A stretch of DNA of 56,118 nt, from contig NZ_CAJTYX010000019.1 in NCBI RefSeq assembly GCF_910583865.1, forward strand, positions 1-56,118, in the 5' to 3' direction. The translations under genes and the position numbers were made by a program. This document shows, one piece after another, positions 16,305 to 26,441 of the stretch. Numbering within the stretch: the first letter of the stretch is position 1; each line of letters opens with the position of its first letter. Under the pieces are notes generated by a model, which saw only the letters and a program-made list of their open reading frames with translations, was not told the origin of the DNA and ran no database searches. The stretch comes from an uncultured Muribaculum sp. (GTDB lineage: Bacteria > Bacteroidota > Bacteroidia > Bacteroidales > Muribaculaceae).

Positions 16305-17957
16305 TTATTTCGCTCCCTCATATCCGAGATTCTGCGGGAACTCGACGTCGCGGTTGGCATCGCGGATGGTCTTGGGGATAGGCCACAGGGCATGGTATGG
16401 TTCTACCTTGTCGCGGAGCACGTCGTTGTACTTCTTCACGCGGTCGACATACTTGCCGGTACGCACCAGCGTGAAGCGGCGGCTCTCCTCGCCAACGAGT
16501 TCGCGGATGCGTTCGTCGAGCAGGAAGTCCATGTCCATCTTCGACTTGTCGATCGACGATGCCTTCGCTCGGCTGCGCACCACGTTGACAGCCTTGGCGG
16601 CATTTTCGGCATCGTTGAGTCCGAGGTAGGCCTCTGCGAGGAGCAGGTAGGTCTCGGCCAGACGGAACTTCATGCGATCGCGGTAGCTGCCGGTGTGGGT
16701 CAGGTCATCGTCGTGGGCGAAGAAGAACTTGGTGGGAGCAGGGAATAGCCAGCCGTCCTGCCAGTATTTGTCGGTGATCTGCACGCGTTGTCCTTTGGTC
16801 GACTCCTGGTTGGCGATCCATTCGCGCTTGAAGTTGTATTCGGAGTTGCGGATGTCGGTATCCTCGAATATTCCGTCGGGTCCCGACTGGTTGGCCGTGG
16901 CGTTGGTATTCTTTGTGCCTATCCACCACTTGAAAGGCGCAATCTGGGCCAGGCCTCGTCCGCCGTATTCAGAGCAGATTTTGAAGAATGAGCCGAGCTG
17001 ATGGTACTGGGGAAGCCATTCGCGGCGTGTCCAGTCGTCGGAGGGTGTGCCTCCGCCGGTGGTCTTGTACTCGAACTGCATCACCCAGATGCTTTCGCGG
17101 TTACCGCTGGGGCGATTCTGGTTGTTCTCCACGAAGAGGTCGTGGAAATAATCGCCGGCCTTGCTCTTCTCTGCGCCGAAACGCTCCTTCATCAGTGAGA
17201 AGTAGCCGCTGTCGATCACGTCCTGTGCGGCCTTGCGGGCCTTCTCATATTCGCCCTGGCAGATGTAGACTTCCGCGAGCAGGTGCAGGGCGGCCCACTT
17301 GGTGAGCTTGCCGGGCTTCACACCGTCGGGGTTCTCGGGAAGGTTGGCGGCGGCGAATTCGAGGTCTTTCACCATGTTGGCGAGCACTTCGGCCTTGGGT
17401 GTGCGTGTGAAGTTGAGCACGAACGGCTGCTGGATGGTCTCTACCCAGGGCACATCGCCGTAGAGGTACTGTAGCGATCGGTAGGCGTATGCGCGGAAGA
17501 ATCGCGCCTCGGCCTGGTACAGGGCCTTGTCGCCGGGATGTGACCAGTTGGTGTTCTTCTCCGAATATATCAGAAGTTCGTTGGACGAGTTGATAAGGGA
17601 GTACGACCAGTTCCAGTACGACTCGATGAACAGCGTGGAGGGTGTCATCGTAAGGTTGGCGTAGTGGGTCAGAGAGCCGTCCTTGGCACCGCTCTGGAAT
17701 ACGATGTCGGTGGCAATCTGCTGGGTGGCGTAGGCGCATGCGCCGTTGTGCATGAATGCGCCCTTCTCGCCCCAGGTGTTGTACTCCGAGCGGGCGAGCG
17801 AGTAGAGTCCGGCGCTTCCCGCCTCGAAGCCTATTGAGCTTGTATAGGTGTTTTCTGGTGAGAGCGTGCTTCTGAGTTCCTCCTCAAGGAAATCGGAGCA
17901 TCCTGTCGCCGACACTGCGAGAGCTATGATTGATGAGAATTTGAATATATTGTTCAT
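16305..17957 (-). CDS. SusD/RagB family lipoprotein (PUL 2)
   Basis: A 550-residue lipoprotein with lipobox SATGC (about residue 20) followed by SDFLEEELRSTLSPENTY, the standard opening of RagB/SusD. The helical TPR scaffold is evident from ALYQAEARFFRAYAYRSLQYLYGDVPWVE, ALHLLAEVYICQGEYEKARK and RLAETYLLLAEAYLGLND. The C-terminal VVRSRAKAS...FLLDERIRELVGEESRRFTLVRTGK motif is typical of the classical family. It forms a lid over the SusC barrel and sits 13 bp downstream of it. Confidence 0.96.
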   Translation of the reverse strand: MNNIFKFSSIIALAVSATGCSDFLEEELRSTLSPENTYTSSIGFEAGSAGLYSLARSEYNTWGEKGAFMHNGACAYATQQIATDIVFQSGAKDGSLTHYANLTMTPSTLFIESYWNWSYSLINSSNELLIYSEKNTNWSHPGDKALYQAEARFFRAYAYRSLQYLYGDVPWVETIQQPFVLNFTRTPKAEVLANMVKDLEFAAANLPENPDGVKPGKLTKWAALHLLAEVYICQGEYEKARKAAQDVIDSGYFSLMKERFGAEKSKAGDYFHDLFVENNQNRPSGNRESIWVMQFEYKTTGGGTPSDDWTRREWLPQYHQLGSFFKICSEYGGRGLAQIAPFKWWIGTKNTNATANQSGPDGIFEDTDIRNSEYNFKREWIANQESTKGQRVQITDKYWQDGWLFPAPTKFFFAHDDDLTHTGSYRDRMKFRLAETYLLLAEAYLGLNDAENAAKAVNVVRSRAKASSIDKSKMDMDFLLDERIRELVGEESRRFTLVRTGKYVDRVKKYNDVLRDKVEPYHALWPIPKTIRDANRDVEFPQNLGYEGAK

Positions 17958-17970
17958 GACTGTAATGGTG

Positions 17971-20900
17971 TTAGAAGGTTACGGTAAGTCCCAGTCGCCA
18001 TGCGCGCTGCATCGGGTAGGAGGCAAACCATGTGTTGTCGTAGTTTAATAGCTGGCGCATGTTGGAGAACACGTGCAGGTTGTCGACGCTGACGTTGACA
18101 TCAAGACCGGCGAGACCGAGTCTTTTGACTGTCTCTTTGCGGAACTGGTAGCCGAGGGTGATGTTCTTGATCTGCACGTAGTTCTGCTTCTTGTAGTAAC
18201 CGTGGGTGAATGTCTTTACGTAGCCGGGCGAGGGCACGTCGGCATCGGGGTGCTCCGGAGTCCAGTAGTTGACACCATGGATGTAGTTGGCTGTGCCGAA
18301 AGTGTACTGGGCGATGTCGGGAATGTTGTCAGACATCCAGCGTCCGAATGAGCCGTAGAGCATTACCGAAGCATAGAACTGTTTGTAGTTGAACTGGTTT
18401 GACATTGACAGGGTGAATGACGGGCGTTTGTTGCCGATCACCTTCTTGTCATCGTCGGTGATCACACCGTCGCCGTTCACGTCCTCAAGCTTCGCGTCAC
18501 CCGGTTTTGCCCCTTTCTGGTAAGCGACTGTCGCACCCTTGTCGTTGGTGAAGGTGTACTCGTCGCCTTCCTGCCATATGCCGATGACATTGAAGTCGTA
18601 GAACACCGAGAGCGGCTTGCCGATAAACCATTTGTTGCCCACGTCGTCCTTGCCGTCGCCGCGCAGCTCGACGATCTTGTCGCGGTTGAGGAAGAAGCTT
18701 ACGCTTGTGCGCCACTGGAAGTCGCGGTTCTGTATGTTGATGGTGTTGAGGGTGGCCTCGATACCCTTGTTCTCGGTTTTGCCGATGTTGTCGTAGATGG
18801 TTTTGTAGCCGTTCATGATAGGCACGGTGCGCTTCATCAGGAGGTCCTTGGTGCGCGAGCGGTACACGTCGATGCTACCGTTGATCCTGCCGTTGAAGAA
18901 AGAGTAGTCGATACCGATGTTGGCGGTATAGGTGGTCTCCCATTTGAGGTTGGGGTTGCCGATGCCGTCGGATGTCGGCAGGAAGGTTGCGTTGACAGCC
19001 TGCGAGCCGTCGCCCCAGAGGTATTTCACGCCGGGATCGGTATAGAGGCGGTCGAGGGTCTGGTAGCGCGAGATGGCGTTGTTGCCGTTGGCGCCGTAGG
19101 AGAGGCGCAGCTTGAGCATGTCGAGCCACTGTACGTTGTCGCGGAGGAACGATTCGTTGCCAATGTGCCACGCCAGGGCTGCCGAGGGGAAGAATGCGTA
19201 TTTGTTGTTGCGTCCGAACACCGATGCGCCGTCGCGGCGACCCGTGAGGGTGACCATGTACTTGCTGTCGAACATGTAGTTGACACGTCCCATCACAGAC
19301 AGCATCGTTTCTTTCCAGAAGTTCGACCCTGTCTTGATGTTCTTTTCGCCGTTGCCAAGGGAGTAGAAGCTCATGTCGTCGTTGATGAAGTATTCGGAGC
19401 TTCCGGAAGTACCCTTGTTGACTTTCTCCTGCATTGAGAACAGGCCGGTGAGGTCGATATGGTGCTTGCCGAAGGTATTGTCATACTTCGCGATGTTCTC
19501 CCAGGTCCAGTCGGTGGTGCGCGATGTGCTTATCGAGCCTTTGCCGTCGGTTTTCTTGCCATCGGCGGTGTCGCGTCCGTGGTAGGTGCCTGTGTAGTTG
19601 TCGCGGTAGTTGTAGCCGAACTGCGACTTGAGCGACAGGCCTTTGAAAGGCACGATCTCGATGAACCCGTTGTAGAGCACGTTGCGGCTCGTGTTTTTGT
19701 TGTCGGCACGCACGTTGCGCATCGGGTGGGGGAGGTTGGAGTAGTCCATAGGCTCGTCGTAGTAGTTGCCGTCGTCGGCCATGAAGATACCGTAGGGCGA
19801 CTGCTTGATGGCGTGTTCGAGGTTGGGGGTGAGGCCGCCTGTCTCGCGGTGTACGAACTGGCCTGTAAGCCCGATGGTGAGCCACTTGTTGAGCACCTGC
19901 TGTATGGAGGTGTACACGTTGATACGTTCGTAGTTGGAGTTGATGACCACACCTGGCTGGTCGAGGTAGGACACGGCTGCCATGTAGGTGGTAGCGTCGG
20001 TGCCTCCGGAGATGGAGAGCTGGTGGTCATGCTGGAAGGCCGTGCGGAACACGTCGTCCTGCCAGTCGCGTGTGATGCCTTTGGCGTAGTTGATGCGTTC
20101 GCTGGCGCTGATTACCTGGCCGTAGAGCGGGTCGAGGTCTACGCCCGTGAGCTGCTTGTTGCCGAGGCGGCCGAGATCCTGCTTGAAGCGGATGAACTCG
20201 TTGGGACCCATGGTCTCTATGCGCTGCATCTCGGATGCGATGGTGAATGTGCCCTTATAGACCACTTTGGCGTTGCTCTTCGATCCTTTCTTGGTCTGGA
20301 TGAGGATCACGCCGTTGGAGCCTCGCGAACCGTAGATGGCCACCGACGAGGCGTCCTTGAGCACTGTGAGCGACTCTATGAGGTTAGGGTCGAGGTCGCT
20401 CAGCGATCCTTCGTAAGGTATGCCGTCGAGGATCACCAGAGGGCTGTTGCCGCCGGAAAGTGAGTTGGTGCCTCGGATGAGGAGCGACTGGTTGGAGCCG
20501 GGCTTGGCTTCGCTCGACGTGATCGAGAAGCCTGCTACCTGGCCCACGAGACGGTCCATGAGGTTGGCCGAGCCTGACATCTTCAGGGTCTCCTCGCCGA
20601 CCACGGTGAGGCCGCCGGTGAGGTCCTTCTTGCGTGCCGTACCGTAGCCCACCACCACTACCTCGTCGAGGTTGTTGGTGCCTTCCGACAGGGTCACTTC
20701 CATCGGGCCGTCGCCTACGGTGACATTCTTGGTGGCGAAGCCTACATATGACACCTCCAGCTGCTGACCCTTGCGGGCGTTGAGGGCGAAGTTGCCGTCG
20801 ATGTCGGTCATGGTGCCTTCACCGGCGCCCTTTACCACTACGGCGGCGCCCACCAGAGGCTCCCCCGACTCGTCGACCACAGTACCCTTTACCGTAGTGG

Positions 20901-21276
20901 CGGCGGCTTCAAGGTTCTTGGGCATCTTGCCCTTTGGGAAGAGTGTGACCTGACGGCCATAGACACGGTAGTCGAGGTTGGCCTTCTTGCACATGTCGGA
21001 GAGGATGGCGTCGACGTTCTTGCCTGTCAGCACTATGTCGATGCGCTTGTCGAGCTGGCGTTTGGCGCCTTCGGCATACATGAACATATAGTCGCTGTGT
21101 TTCTCGATGTATTTGAGAACGTCGCTGACTGACTGGTTGCTTGCCTTCACTGAAGATGTGCCGGCTGCGGCCTGTGCGGCGCTTGCTCCGGCCTCCGTTG
21201 CGAACGCCGGCATAACAAGTGCCCCGCAGAGCCAAAGCATGCCTGTGCACATTGCTCGTTGGAAGTTAATTTTCAT
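17971..21276 (-). CDS. SusC/RagA TonB-dependent transporter with N-terminal STN domain (PUL 2)
   Basis: A 1101-residue outer-membrane transporter. Behind the signal peptide lies an STN (secretin/TonB short N-terminal) domain, about 45-115 (VSDVLKYIEKHSDYMFMYAE, VDAILSDMCKKANLDYRV). Next come a CarboxypepD_reg-like domain (about 125-205, VKGTVVDESGEPLVGA), the plug (VVVGYGTARKKDLTGG; LVILDGIPYEG; LTVLKDASSVAIYGSRGSNGVILIQT) and the barrel. STN domains usually signal to an inner-membrane FecR-type anti-sigma factor, so an ECF sigma/FecR pair should control this operon. None is encoded in the window. No clear -7 element is visible upstream, in keeping with ECF control. Confidence 0.96.
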   Translation of the reverse strand: MKINFQRAMCTGMLWLCGALVMPAFATEAGASAAQAAAGTSSVKASNQSVSDVLKYIEKHSDYMFMYAEGAKRQLDKRIDIVLTGKNVDAILSDMCKKANLDYRVYGRQVTLFPKGKMPKNLEAAATTVKGTVVDESGEPLVGAAVVVKGAGEGTMTDIDGNFALNARKGQQLEVSYVGFATKNVTVGDGPMEVTLSEGTNNLDEVVVVGYGTARKKDLTGGLTVVGEETLKMSGSANLMDRLVGQVAGFSITSSEAKPGSNQSLLIRGTNSLSGGNSPLVILDGIPYEGSLSDLDPNLIESLTVLKDASSVAIYGSRGSNGVILIQTKKGSKSNAKVVYKGTFTIASEMQRIETMGPNEFIRFKQDLGRLGNKQLTGVDLDPLYGQVISASERINYAKGITRDWQDDVFRTAFQHDHQLSISGGTDATTYMAAVSYLDQPGVVINSNYERINVYTSIQQVLNKWLTIGLTGQFVHRETGGLTPNLEHAIKQSPYGIFMADDGNYYDEPMDYSNLPHPMRNVRADNKNTSRNVLYNGFIEIVPFKGLSLKSQFGYNYRDNYTGTYHGRDTADGKKTDGKGSISTSRTTDWTWENIAKYDNTFGKHHIDLTGLFSMQEKVNKGTSGSSEYFINDDMSFYSLGNGEKNIKTGSNFWKETMLSVMGRVNYMFDSKYMVTLTGRRDGASVFGRNNKYAFFPSAALAWHIGNESFLRDNVQWLDMLKLRLSYGANGNNAISRYQTLDRLYTDPGVKYLWGDGSQAVNATFLPTSDGIGNPNLKWETTYTANIGIDYSFFNGRINGSIDVYRSRTKDLLMKRTVPIMNGYKTIYDNIGKTENKGIEATLNTINIQNRDFQWRTSVSFFLNRDKIVELRGDGKDDVGNKWFIGKPLSVFYDFNVIGIWQEGDEYTFTNDKGATVAYQKGAKPGDAKLEDVNGDGVITDDDKKVIGNKRPSFTLSMSNQFNYKQFYASVMLYGSFGRWMSDNIPDIAQYTFGTANYIHGVNYWTPEHPDADVPSPGYVKTFTHGYYKKQNYVQIKNITLGYQFRKETVKRLGLAGLDVNVSVDNLHVFSNMRQLLNYDNTWFASYPMQRAWRLGLTVTF

Positions 21277-21403
21277 GACTGTTTGATTGGGTTATTATGA
21301 GTATTATCCTTTATTTTCAGAATCAGGGATGCTGTTATTGCTTTTTCCGAAGAGGAAGAGAGGCGTGGGGAGGGTAGTGAAAACTTTTTGTGATGATAAT
21401 GAA

Positions 21404-21437
21404 GCCGGGGAGAAGGGAGATTCGGCTTCTCCCCGGC
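21404..21437 (-). terminator. Strong hairpin after the beta-helix gene, probable terminator
   Basis: GCCGGGGAGAAG (21404-21415) pairs perfectly over 12 bp with CTTCTCCCCGGC (21426-21437). No T run adjoins it on either strand, so factor-dependent termination or an mRNA 3' end is possible. It separates the gene ending at 21519 from susC of PUL 2. Confidence 0.5.
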
Positions 21438-21518
21438 GTGCTGACCTATGTTACAATTCTTTTTTACCTTTGATTTTATCTTTATGGCGCTACCCTTGAA
21501 TGCTTGTGGATTGCCTGC

Positions 21519-23027
21519 TTAGCGGATTATGAACTTGCGTCCGTTGTGGATGTAGATGCCCTTGGCGGCTGGACGCTCTGAAAGACGCAGGCCCTGAAGC
21601 GTGTACCATGCGTTGTCGCCCTCGACTGATGCGTCGTCGGCGATGGTGTCAATGCCGGTGGTGGTGTCCTTGACTGCAAGAGCGCCGTTGGAGGTCTTGT
21701 CAGTGCGGGCGTTGCCGAGCTGGTCAACAGCGCTGTCGACGGTGAATGGCCATGCCTCTTCGGTCACGATTGCAACTATGGATGCGGGAGCCATTCCTGC
21801 CACGAACTTCACGGGGGTGATGGTGCCGTTTTCAGCCATGGTGTTTTCGCCGAAGATGGCGGCATAGGTGTTGTCGGCGCCGATCATGTCGCTCTCAGCC
21901 TTGGTGTAGCCCTCGGCGACGCTGCCTATGAAGTTGTTGCCCTGGAAAGTATAGGCTGCTGTGTTCGCCGATGCATCGGCGATGGCGTCTGCGCCGCCAT
22001 CGGATACAATAATAGAGTTGGCTACTTTAAGGACGCCATTGCCTCCGGTGTAGACCTGAGAGCCGTTGGTAGCGCTGTTCCCGGCAATCGTCGATGACAC
22101 GATGTTAAGCAGCTGAGTGTAGTTGCCGGGTCCGTTGGAGTGGACGCCGCCGCCGTTAGTGGCTTCATTGCCGGAGATAGTCGAGTTGATGATGTTTAGC
22201 TGCTGCGAGTTGCGGGCATAGATGGCGCCGCCGCTATTGGTGGACTTGTTGCCGGAGAAGTAGCAGCCGTCGATAGTCAGATAAGCCATTTTTGTCCAGT
22301 CTCCCGATTGATTGTAGTACTGCTTTATGGCTCCCCCGTCAGTGCCTTCGTTGCCGGTGAATGAGCAGTTGCGTACCATAGCGTTGACCTTGTTGAGCGA
22401 AAGCGCTCCAGCCATGGCGTTATCACCGCTGCCTGTGCACTTGTTGTTGCGGAAGTTGCAATCAGCGATTTCGACATGACCGCTGAATGATATATATATT
22501 GCACTCGGACGGCCAGACTGCCAGTTGGTGTCATCGCCGCGCCATTCGCCATTTGTTACGAAGTTTTCGAAGTCAATGCCGGAGATGTTCACGGCTCTTG
22601 ATTTTGCGGCATCAGTATTGCGTTCGGTGTTATCACAGATGAAAATAGCGCCGTTTTTGCGGGCGTTGTTGTTGCCATTAAAGGTGGTTCGGCCGGAAGT
22701 GGCGGGTTCGCCGGTGGCGGGGTCATAGCTGCCCTTAAAGGTCACACCCGAACGGGAGATGAATATTGTCTGGTTGAATGTATATGTTCCGGTAGAGAAG
22801 AAATACTGTTCGCCGGTGTGAGCATCGTTGACCTCGGTCTTGGGAATGTCACCGTTGGCTTTGAAATAGAATTTCATATGAGCGTAGTACTCGGTGAGCC
22901 CCATGGCGTTTCCCCAGGTCGTACCGGTCTTGTCGCCCGCGCCGTCGGGGGTGATGAAAAAGTCGGTGGCCGACATTGCGAGTGGAGCGGTGAGGATTGC
23001 TCCAATCAGGAGTAGATGTTTGATCAT
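21519..23027 (-). CDS. Secreted right-handed beta-helix protein with C-terminal sorting-like tail
   Basis: A 502-residue protein with a signal peptide (1-20). It opens with FFITPDGAGDKTGTTWGNA, the usual start of choice-of-anchor-Q/parallel beta-helix proteins. Beta-helix turns run from about 165 to 340 (INNKC-like steps such as NNKCTGSGDNAMAGALSLN, SGNKSTNSGGAIYARN, SGNEATNGGGVHSNG). No lyase or hydrolase residues are recognised. It ends in the WYTLQGLRL...GIYIHNGRKF tail shared with other secreted proteins here. It could be an adhesin or a polysaccharide-binding or -cleaving protein. Confidence 0.8.
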   Translation of the reverse strand: MIKHLLLIGAILTAPLAMSATDFFITPDGAGDKTGTTWGNAMGLTEYYAHMKFYFKANGDIPKTEVNDAHTGEQYFFSTGTYTFNQTIFISRSGVTFKGSYDPATGEPATSGRTTFNGNNNARKNGAIFICDNTERNTDAAKSRAVNISGIDFENFVTNGEWRGDDTNWQSGRPSAIYISFSGHVEIADCNFRNNKCTGSGDNAMAGALSLNKVNAMVRNCSFTGNEGTDGGAIKQYYNQSGDWTKMAYLTIDGCYFSGNKSTNSGGAIYARNSQQLNIINSTISGNEATNGGGVHSNGPGNYTQLLNIVSSTIAGNSATNGSQVYTGGNGVLKVANSIIVSDGGADAIADASANTAAYTFQGNNFIGSVAEGYTKAESDMIGADNTYAAIFGENTMAENGTITPVKFVAGMAPASIVAIVTEEAWPFTVDSAVDQLGNARTDKTSNGALAVKDTTTGIDTIADDASVEGDNAWYTLQGLRLSERPAAKGIYIHNGRKFIIR

Positions 23028-23277
23028 CAGTGTTTGATTTACGGTTAGAAAATATTAGTGATTGGTTTCAATGGTTGATGGCGGAGGAGCGCAGGAAGCC
23101 GTTTCCCGTTGCATTCCCGGAGCCCGTATGCGGGGCGCTTCATTAATCATGTCGCAGCGCGAGAGAAAATCTATAGTACAAGTTTTTATGTTTTACAACA
23201 TATTTTCACACTTTGCGGGTTGCCGTTTCTTTGCATATTTTTACATATCGGCGCATCCGCGACTCCTTGAAATTCAT

Positions 23278-23285
23278 TAATTTTG
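23278..23285 (+). promoter_or_regulatory. -7 element of the M6 protease gene
   Basis: TAATTTTG followed by CAGTC, with the expected start near 23292. No well-placed -33 element is present. The divergent gap 23028-23308 shows nothing else definite. Confidence 0.45.
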
Positions 23286-23377
23286 CAGTCTCGATAAATT
23301 AGCCGGTAATGTCGCACGTTCGATTATGGCACGTTACCGGATACAGTTCCACTCACAGTGTAAATCCGTTTACTGTA

Positions 23378-26137
23378 ATGAATATTTCCATAACCGGTCC
23401 GGTGAAAAGATTCTCCATCCTCTCCGCCATGGCTCTCTCCGTGCTGGAGATGGCAGCCGTACGCGCCACCCCCTATCCGATAGAAACCGTTCTCCCCGAC
23501 GGCAGCACGATGACCGTGCGCCTGCATGGCGACGAATATGGCAGCTACGTCACCTCGACCGACGGCTATCTGCTCATGCGCGATGCGCGAGGATTCTTCA
23601 ACTATGCCGTTGAGGGCATCGACGGCAAGCCTGTCGCCGGCACATTGCGCGCCGTCGACGTGGAGCGTCGCACCGCCGCCGACCGTCTGGCGCTGTCGGG
23701 CATAGACCGCGATGCTCTGGTGGGCGCGGAGATGGAGACGCTCGGCAAGGAACGTGCGGCCCGCATCACGGCGACGCCGCGCCTCTTCCCTTCGCGTGCC
23801 GGGAATTTTGTCGATCCGGAGACCCATCGCCAGGCCATGCAGCCGACCACTCCCTCGACGGGCAATCCGCACCTGCTGGTGATCCTCGTGCAGTTTGCCG
23901 ACACAAAGTTCACCACCGAGAATCCTTACGACACGTTCAACCGCATGCTCAACGAGGAGGGATTTTCCGACCAGGGATGTACGGGTTCCGTGCGCGACTA
24001 CTTCAAGGCATCGTCGGGTGGCAAGTATGTACCTGACATTGATCTCTACGGTCCGGTCACCGTGTCGCAGAAATCAGCCTACTATGCCGGTAACTCGGAT
24101 GACATGGGCACCGGCACTGCGGAACTTACCGTGGAGGCCTGTTCGCTTATCGATGACGATGTGGATTTCAGCAAATACGACACCGACGGCGACGGAATCG
24201 TCGATAACGTCTATATATTCTACGCAGGCTACGGGCAGGCCGACACGGGCAATCAGAGCTACATCTGGCCTCATTCATGGAAAGTGTATTATGTCAATGA
24301 GTACAGGGAACTTTATTTCGACGGGCGTCTGCTCGGCAACTATACCTGCTCCAACGAACTGCTCGGCAACAGCCGCTATATTTCCGGAATCGGCACATTC
24401 TGCCATGAATTCTCCCATGCACTGGGTTTGCCTGACCTATACGACACGCGTTACACCGGCATTACGGCCACTCCGGGCGCATGGTCCATTATGGATCATG
24501 GGAGCTACAATAACAACTCGCGCACTCCACCCCTGCATTCCGCCTACGAGCGCTGGGTGCTCGGATGGCTCGATCCCGGCGAGATTGAAGCTTCAAAACC
24601 GTCCGACGTGCAGTTGCGCCCGTCGACCACGGCTGAGGGATATGACGACGTTCAGCTTGTGCGTACCTCTTCGAGCAACGAATTCTTCCTGTTGGAGAAC
24701 CGCCGCCGCCAGGGTTGGGACAGTTTCATCCCGGGCAACGGTATGCTCATCTGGCATATAGATTTCAATTATAATAGATGGATGCAGGACAATGTCAATG
24801 TATGCCATGTCAATTATGGGAATTTCAAGCATCCGGGAATCGACATCGTGGCTGCATCGGGCAATGCCGGTTCCGGCACCGCTTCGTTTCCGGGTAGCGA
24901 GAATGTGACTTCCCATTCGGTCACCACCTGGGCGGGAAGCAAGGCCGGAGTGGAGATTGACGGCATATACGAGTCGGAGGGCGGAAACATCTACTTCAGT
25001 GTCAACGGAGGCAATCCGTCGCTTTCCGATGCCGTCACGATCAATGTCCCGGCTGTAGACGCCAATAGTGTGGCCTTGTCGTGGAGCGGAGTCGACGGCG
25101 TGGAGTACTACATACTCACCATCTACGACAAGGAGGGCAATCCGGTGGTCAACGAACGTGTCTACGGCACTTCCTACGGACTTACATTGCTCGAAGCTTC
25201 CGACTATACCTGCCGCCTTACATGGATGAAAGGCACCGAATGCTCCTACTGTGAGACTCGGTTCACCACAGGCTATCTACCCATTTCCGTACATAAGGTC
25301 GATGCGCTTGATGCTGAATCGATCGGCGATAACGGCGCCGTCGCATCCTGGCTTCCGCTCGCTCTCGCCGAGAGCTACACTGTGGAGATCGCCGCATGCG
25401 AGGGTGTCGCAGGCAAGACGTTCACTGAGGATTTCACCGACCGTAAGTTCCACAACGACGGCTGGACCATGACCGCCGGATTTAACACCCAGCGCTACGG
25501 CGTTGCAGCACCCTCGATAGTGCTCAAGGAGGGTCAGAACCTCACTATCCCGGCATGGGAGCGCCCGATCGACGAGATAAGGATGTTCCTCAGCTCCAAC
25601 AGCAGCATGTCGCTCGTCGACCTGGTCGTTGAGGTGGCCGGCGCCGACGGCGTATGGACAGAAGCGTTCCGCGAGCGCCCCGGCAAGTATAATTCCAAGG
25701 ACAAGGAATCGCTCATGGTGACTTTCGGCAAGGACAAGCTCGGCAAGGATGCTTATGCGGTGAGGTTCGGAGTGGCAGGCACTGTCAACTGGGTTGTGGT
25801 CGACGACATCTCGGTAATCTATGCCGACACCTACAAATTCCTCGACTCGGGCATCGCGCCGGCGAAGGTGACAGGGACGTCGTTTGAGATATCCGGCCTG
25901 CAGCCGGGCACCACATATGCCTACCGCGTCATCGCATCCGATGCGTCGGGACTTGGCAGCAAGCCTTCCGACTGGATAGTGTTCACCACCACCGGCTCGT
26001 CGGGCATCGACGGCATCGAGGCTGACGGCATCGACGAAGGGCAGCCGTGGTACACGCTCACCGGCCTGCGCCTCGACGGGCGTCCCACAGTGGCAGGCCT
26101 GTATATCCACAACCGCAGGATAGTGCGTATCCCCTGA
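23378..26137 (+). CDS. M6-family (immune inhibitor A-like) secreted metalloprotease
   Basis: A 919-residue protein from ATG 23378. The upstream ATG at 23309 would add 23 residues ahead of the signal sequence, so the inner start is preferred. The order is signal peptide, propeptide-like region (to about 150) and catalytic domain (about 160-430). The zinc site is FCHEFSHALGLPDLYD (H343, E344, H347). It is preceded by a calcium-type loop DTDGDGIVDN and followed by WSIMDHGSYN. Downstream are an FN3-like domain (about 620), a MAM/anchor-J-like beta-sandwich (about 675-810), a second FN3-like domain, and the tail WYTLTGLRL...GLYIHNRR. It should cleave proteins outside the cell or at its surface. 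Confidence 0.9.
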   Translation: MNISITGPVKRFSILSAMALSVLEMAAVRATPYPIETVLPDGSTMTVRLHGDEYGSYVTSTDGYLLMRDARGFFNYAVEGIDGKPVAGTLRAVDVERRTAADRLALSGIDRDALVGAEMETLGKERAARITATPRLFPSRAGNFVDPETHRQAMQPTTPSTGNPHLLVILVQFADTKFTTENPYDTFNRMLNEEGFSDQGCTGSVRDYFKASSGGKYVPDIDLYGPVTVSQKSAYYAGNSDDMGTGTAELTVEACSLIDDDVDFSKYDTDGDGIVDNVYIFYAGYGQADTGNQSYIWPHSWKVYYVNEYRELYFDGRLLGNYTCSNELLGNSRYISGIGTFCHEFSHALGLPDLYDTRYTGITATPGAWSIMDHGSYNNNSRTPPLHSAYERWVLGWLDPGEIEASKPSDVQLRPSTTAEGYDDVQLVRTSSSNEFFLLENRRRQGWDSFIPGNGMLIWHIDFNYNRWMQDNVNVCHVNYGNFKHPGIDIVAASGNAGSGTASFPGSENVTSHSVTTWAGSKAGVEIDGIYESEGGNIYFSVNGGNPSLSDAVTINVPAVDANSVALSWSGVDGVEYYILTIYDKEGNPVVNERVYGTSYGLTLLEASDYTCRLTWMKGTECSYCETRFTTGYLPISVHKVDALDAESIGDNGAVASWLPLALAESYTVEIAACEGVAGKTFTEDFTDRKFHNDGWTMTAGFNTQRYGVAAPSIVLKEGQNLTIPAWERPIDEIRMFLSSNSSMSLVDLVVEVAGADGVWTEAFRERPGKYNSKDKESLMVTFGKDKLGKDAYAVRFGVAGTVNWVVVDDISVIYADTYKFLDSGIAPAKVTGTSFEISGLQPGTTYAYRVIASDASGLGSKPSDWIVFTTTGSSGIDGIEADGIDEGQPWYTLTGLRLDGRPTVAGLYIHNRRIVRIP

Positions 26138-26150
26138 CAATACACGGCTT

Positions 26151-26441
26151 ATGAAAAAGACATGGCAATGGTGTCGCCGCTATATCTCGGTGACTTTCCT
26201 GATACTCATAGCTTTCATCGCTATAGTGCTCTTCTTCAACGACAACTCTTTTGTGAAATCGGTGGAGTACACTACGCGCATCAGCGAGCTTCGGGAGGAG
26301 ATACGCGCCAATGAGGACACGTTGCGCCATTACCGGAGGCTCAACCATGCCCTCGACACGGACCCCGAGACCATGGAGCGCATCGTGCGCGAGAACTACC
26401 ACATGCAGCGCGAGAACGAGGATGTCTACATAGTGGAATGA
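26151..26441 (+). CDS. FtsB/DivIC-like septum formation initiator
   Basis: A 96-residue bitopic protein: a short basic cytoplasmic end, one transmembrane helix (about 11-30, VTFLILIAFIAIVLFF) and a periplasmic coiled coil (about 38-70, RISELREEIRANEDTLRHYRR). The conserved end PETMERIVRENYHMQRENEDVYIV is that of the DivIC/FtsB family, which bridges FtsL and FtsQ in the divisome. It starts 14 bp after the protease gene and overlaps the next gene by 4 bp (ATGA). Confidence 0.88.
   Translation: MKKTWQWCRRYISVTFLILIAFIAIVLFFNDNSFVKSVEYTTRISELREEIRANEDTLRHYRRLNHALDTDPETMERIVRENYHMQRENEDVYIVE

Noticed and set aside
21465..21472. Plus-strand -7 element TACCTTTG
   Set aside because: It points into the antisense side of the beta-helix gene, has no -33 partner and no gene downstream.
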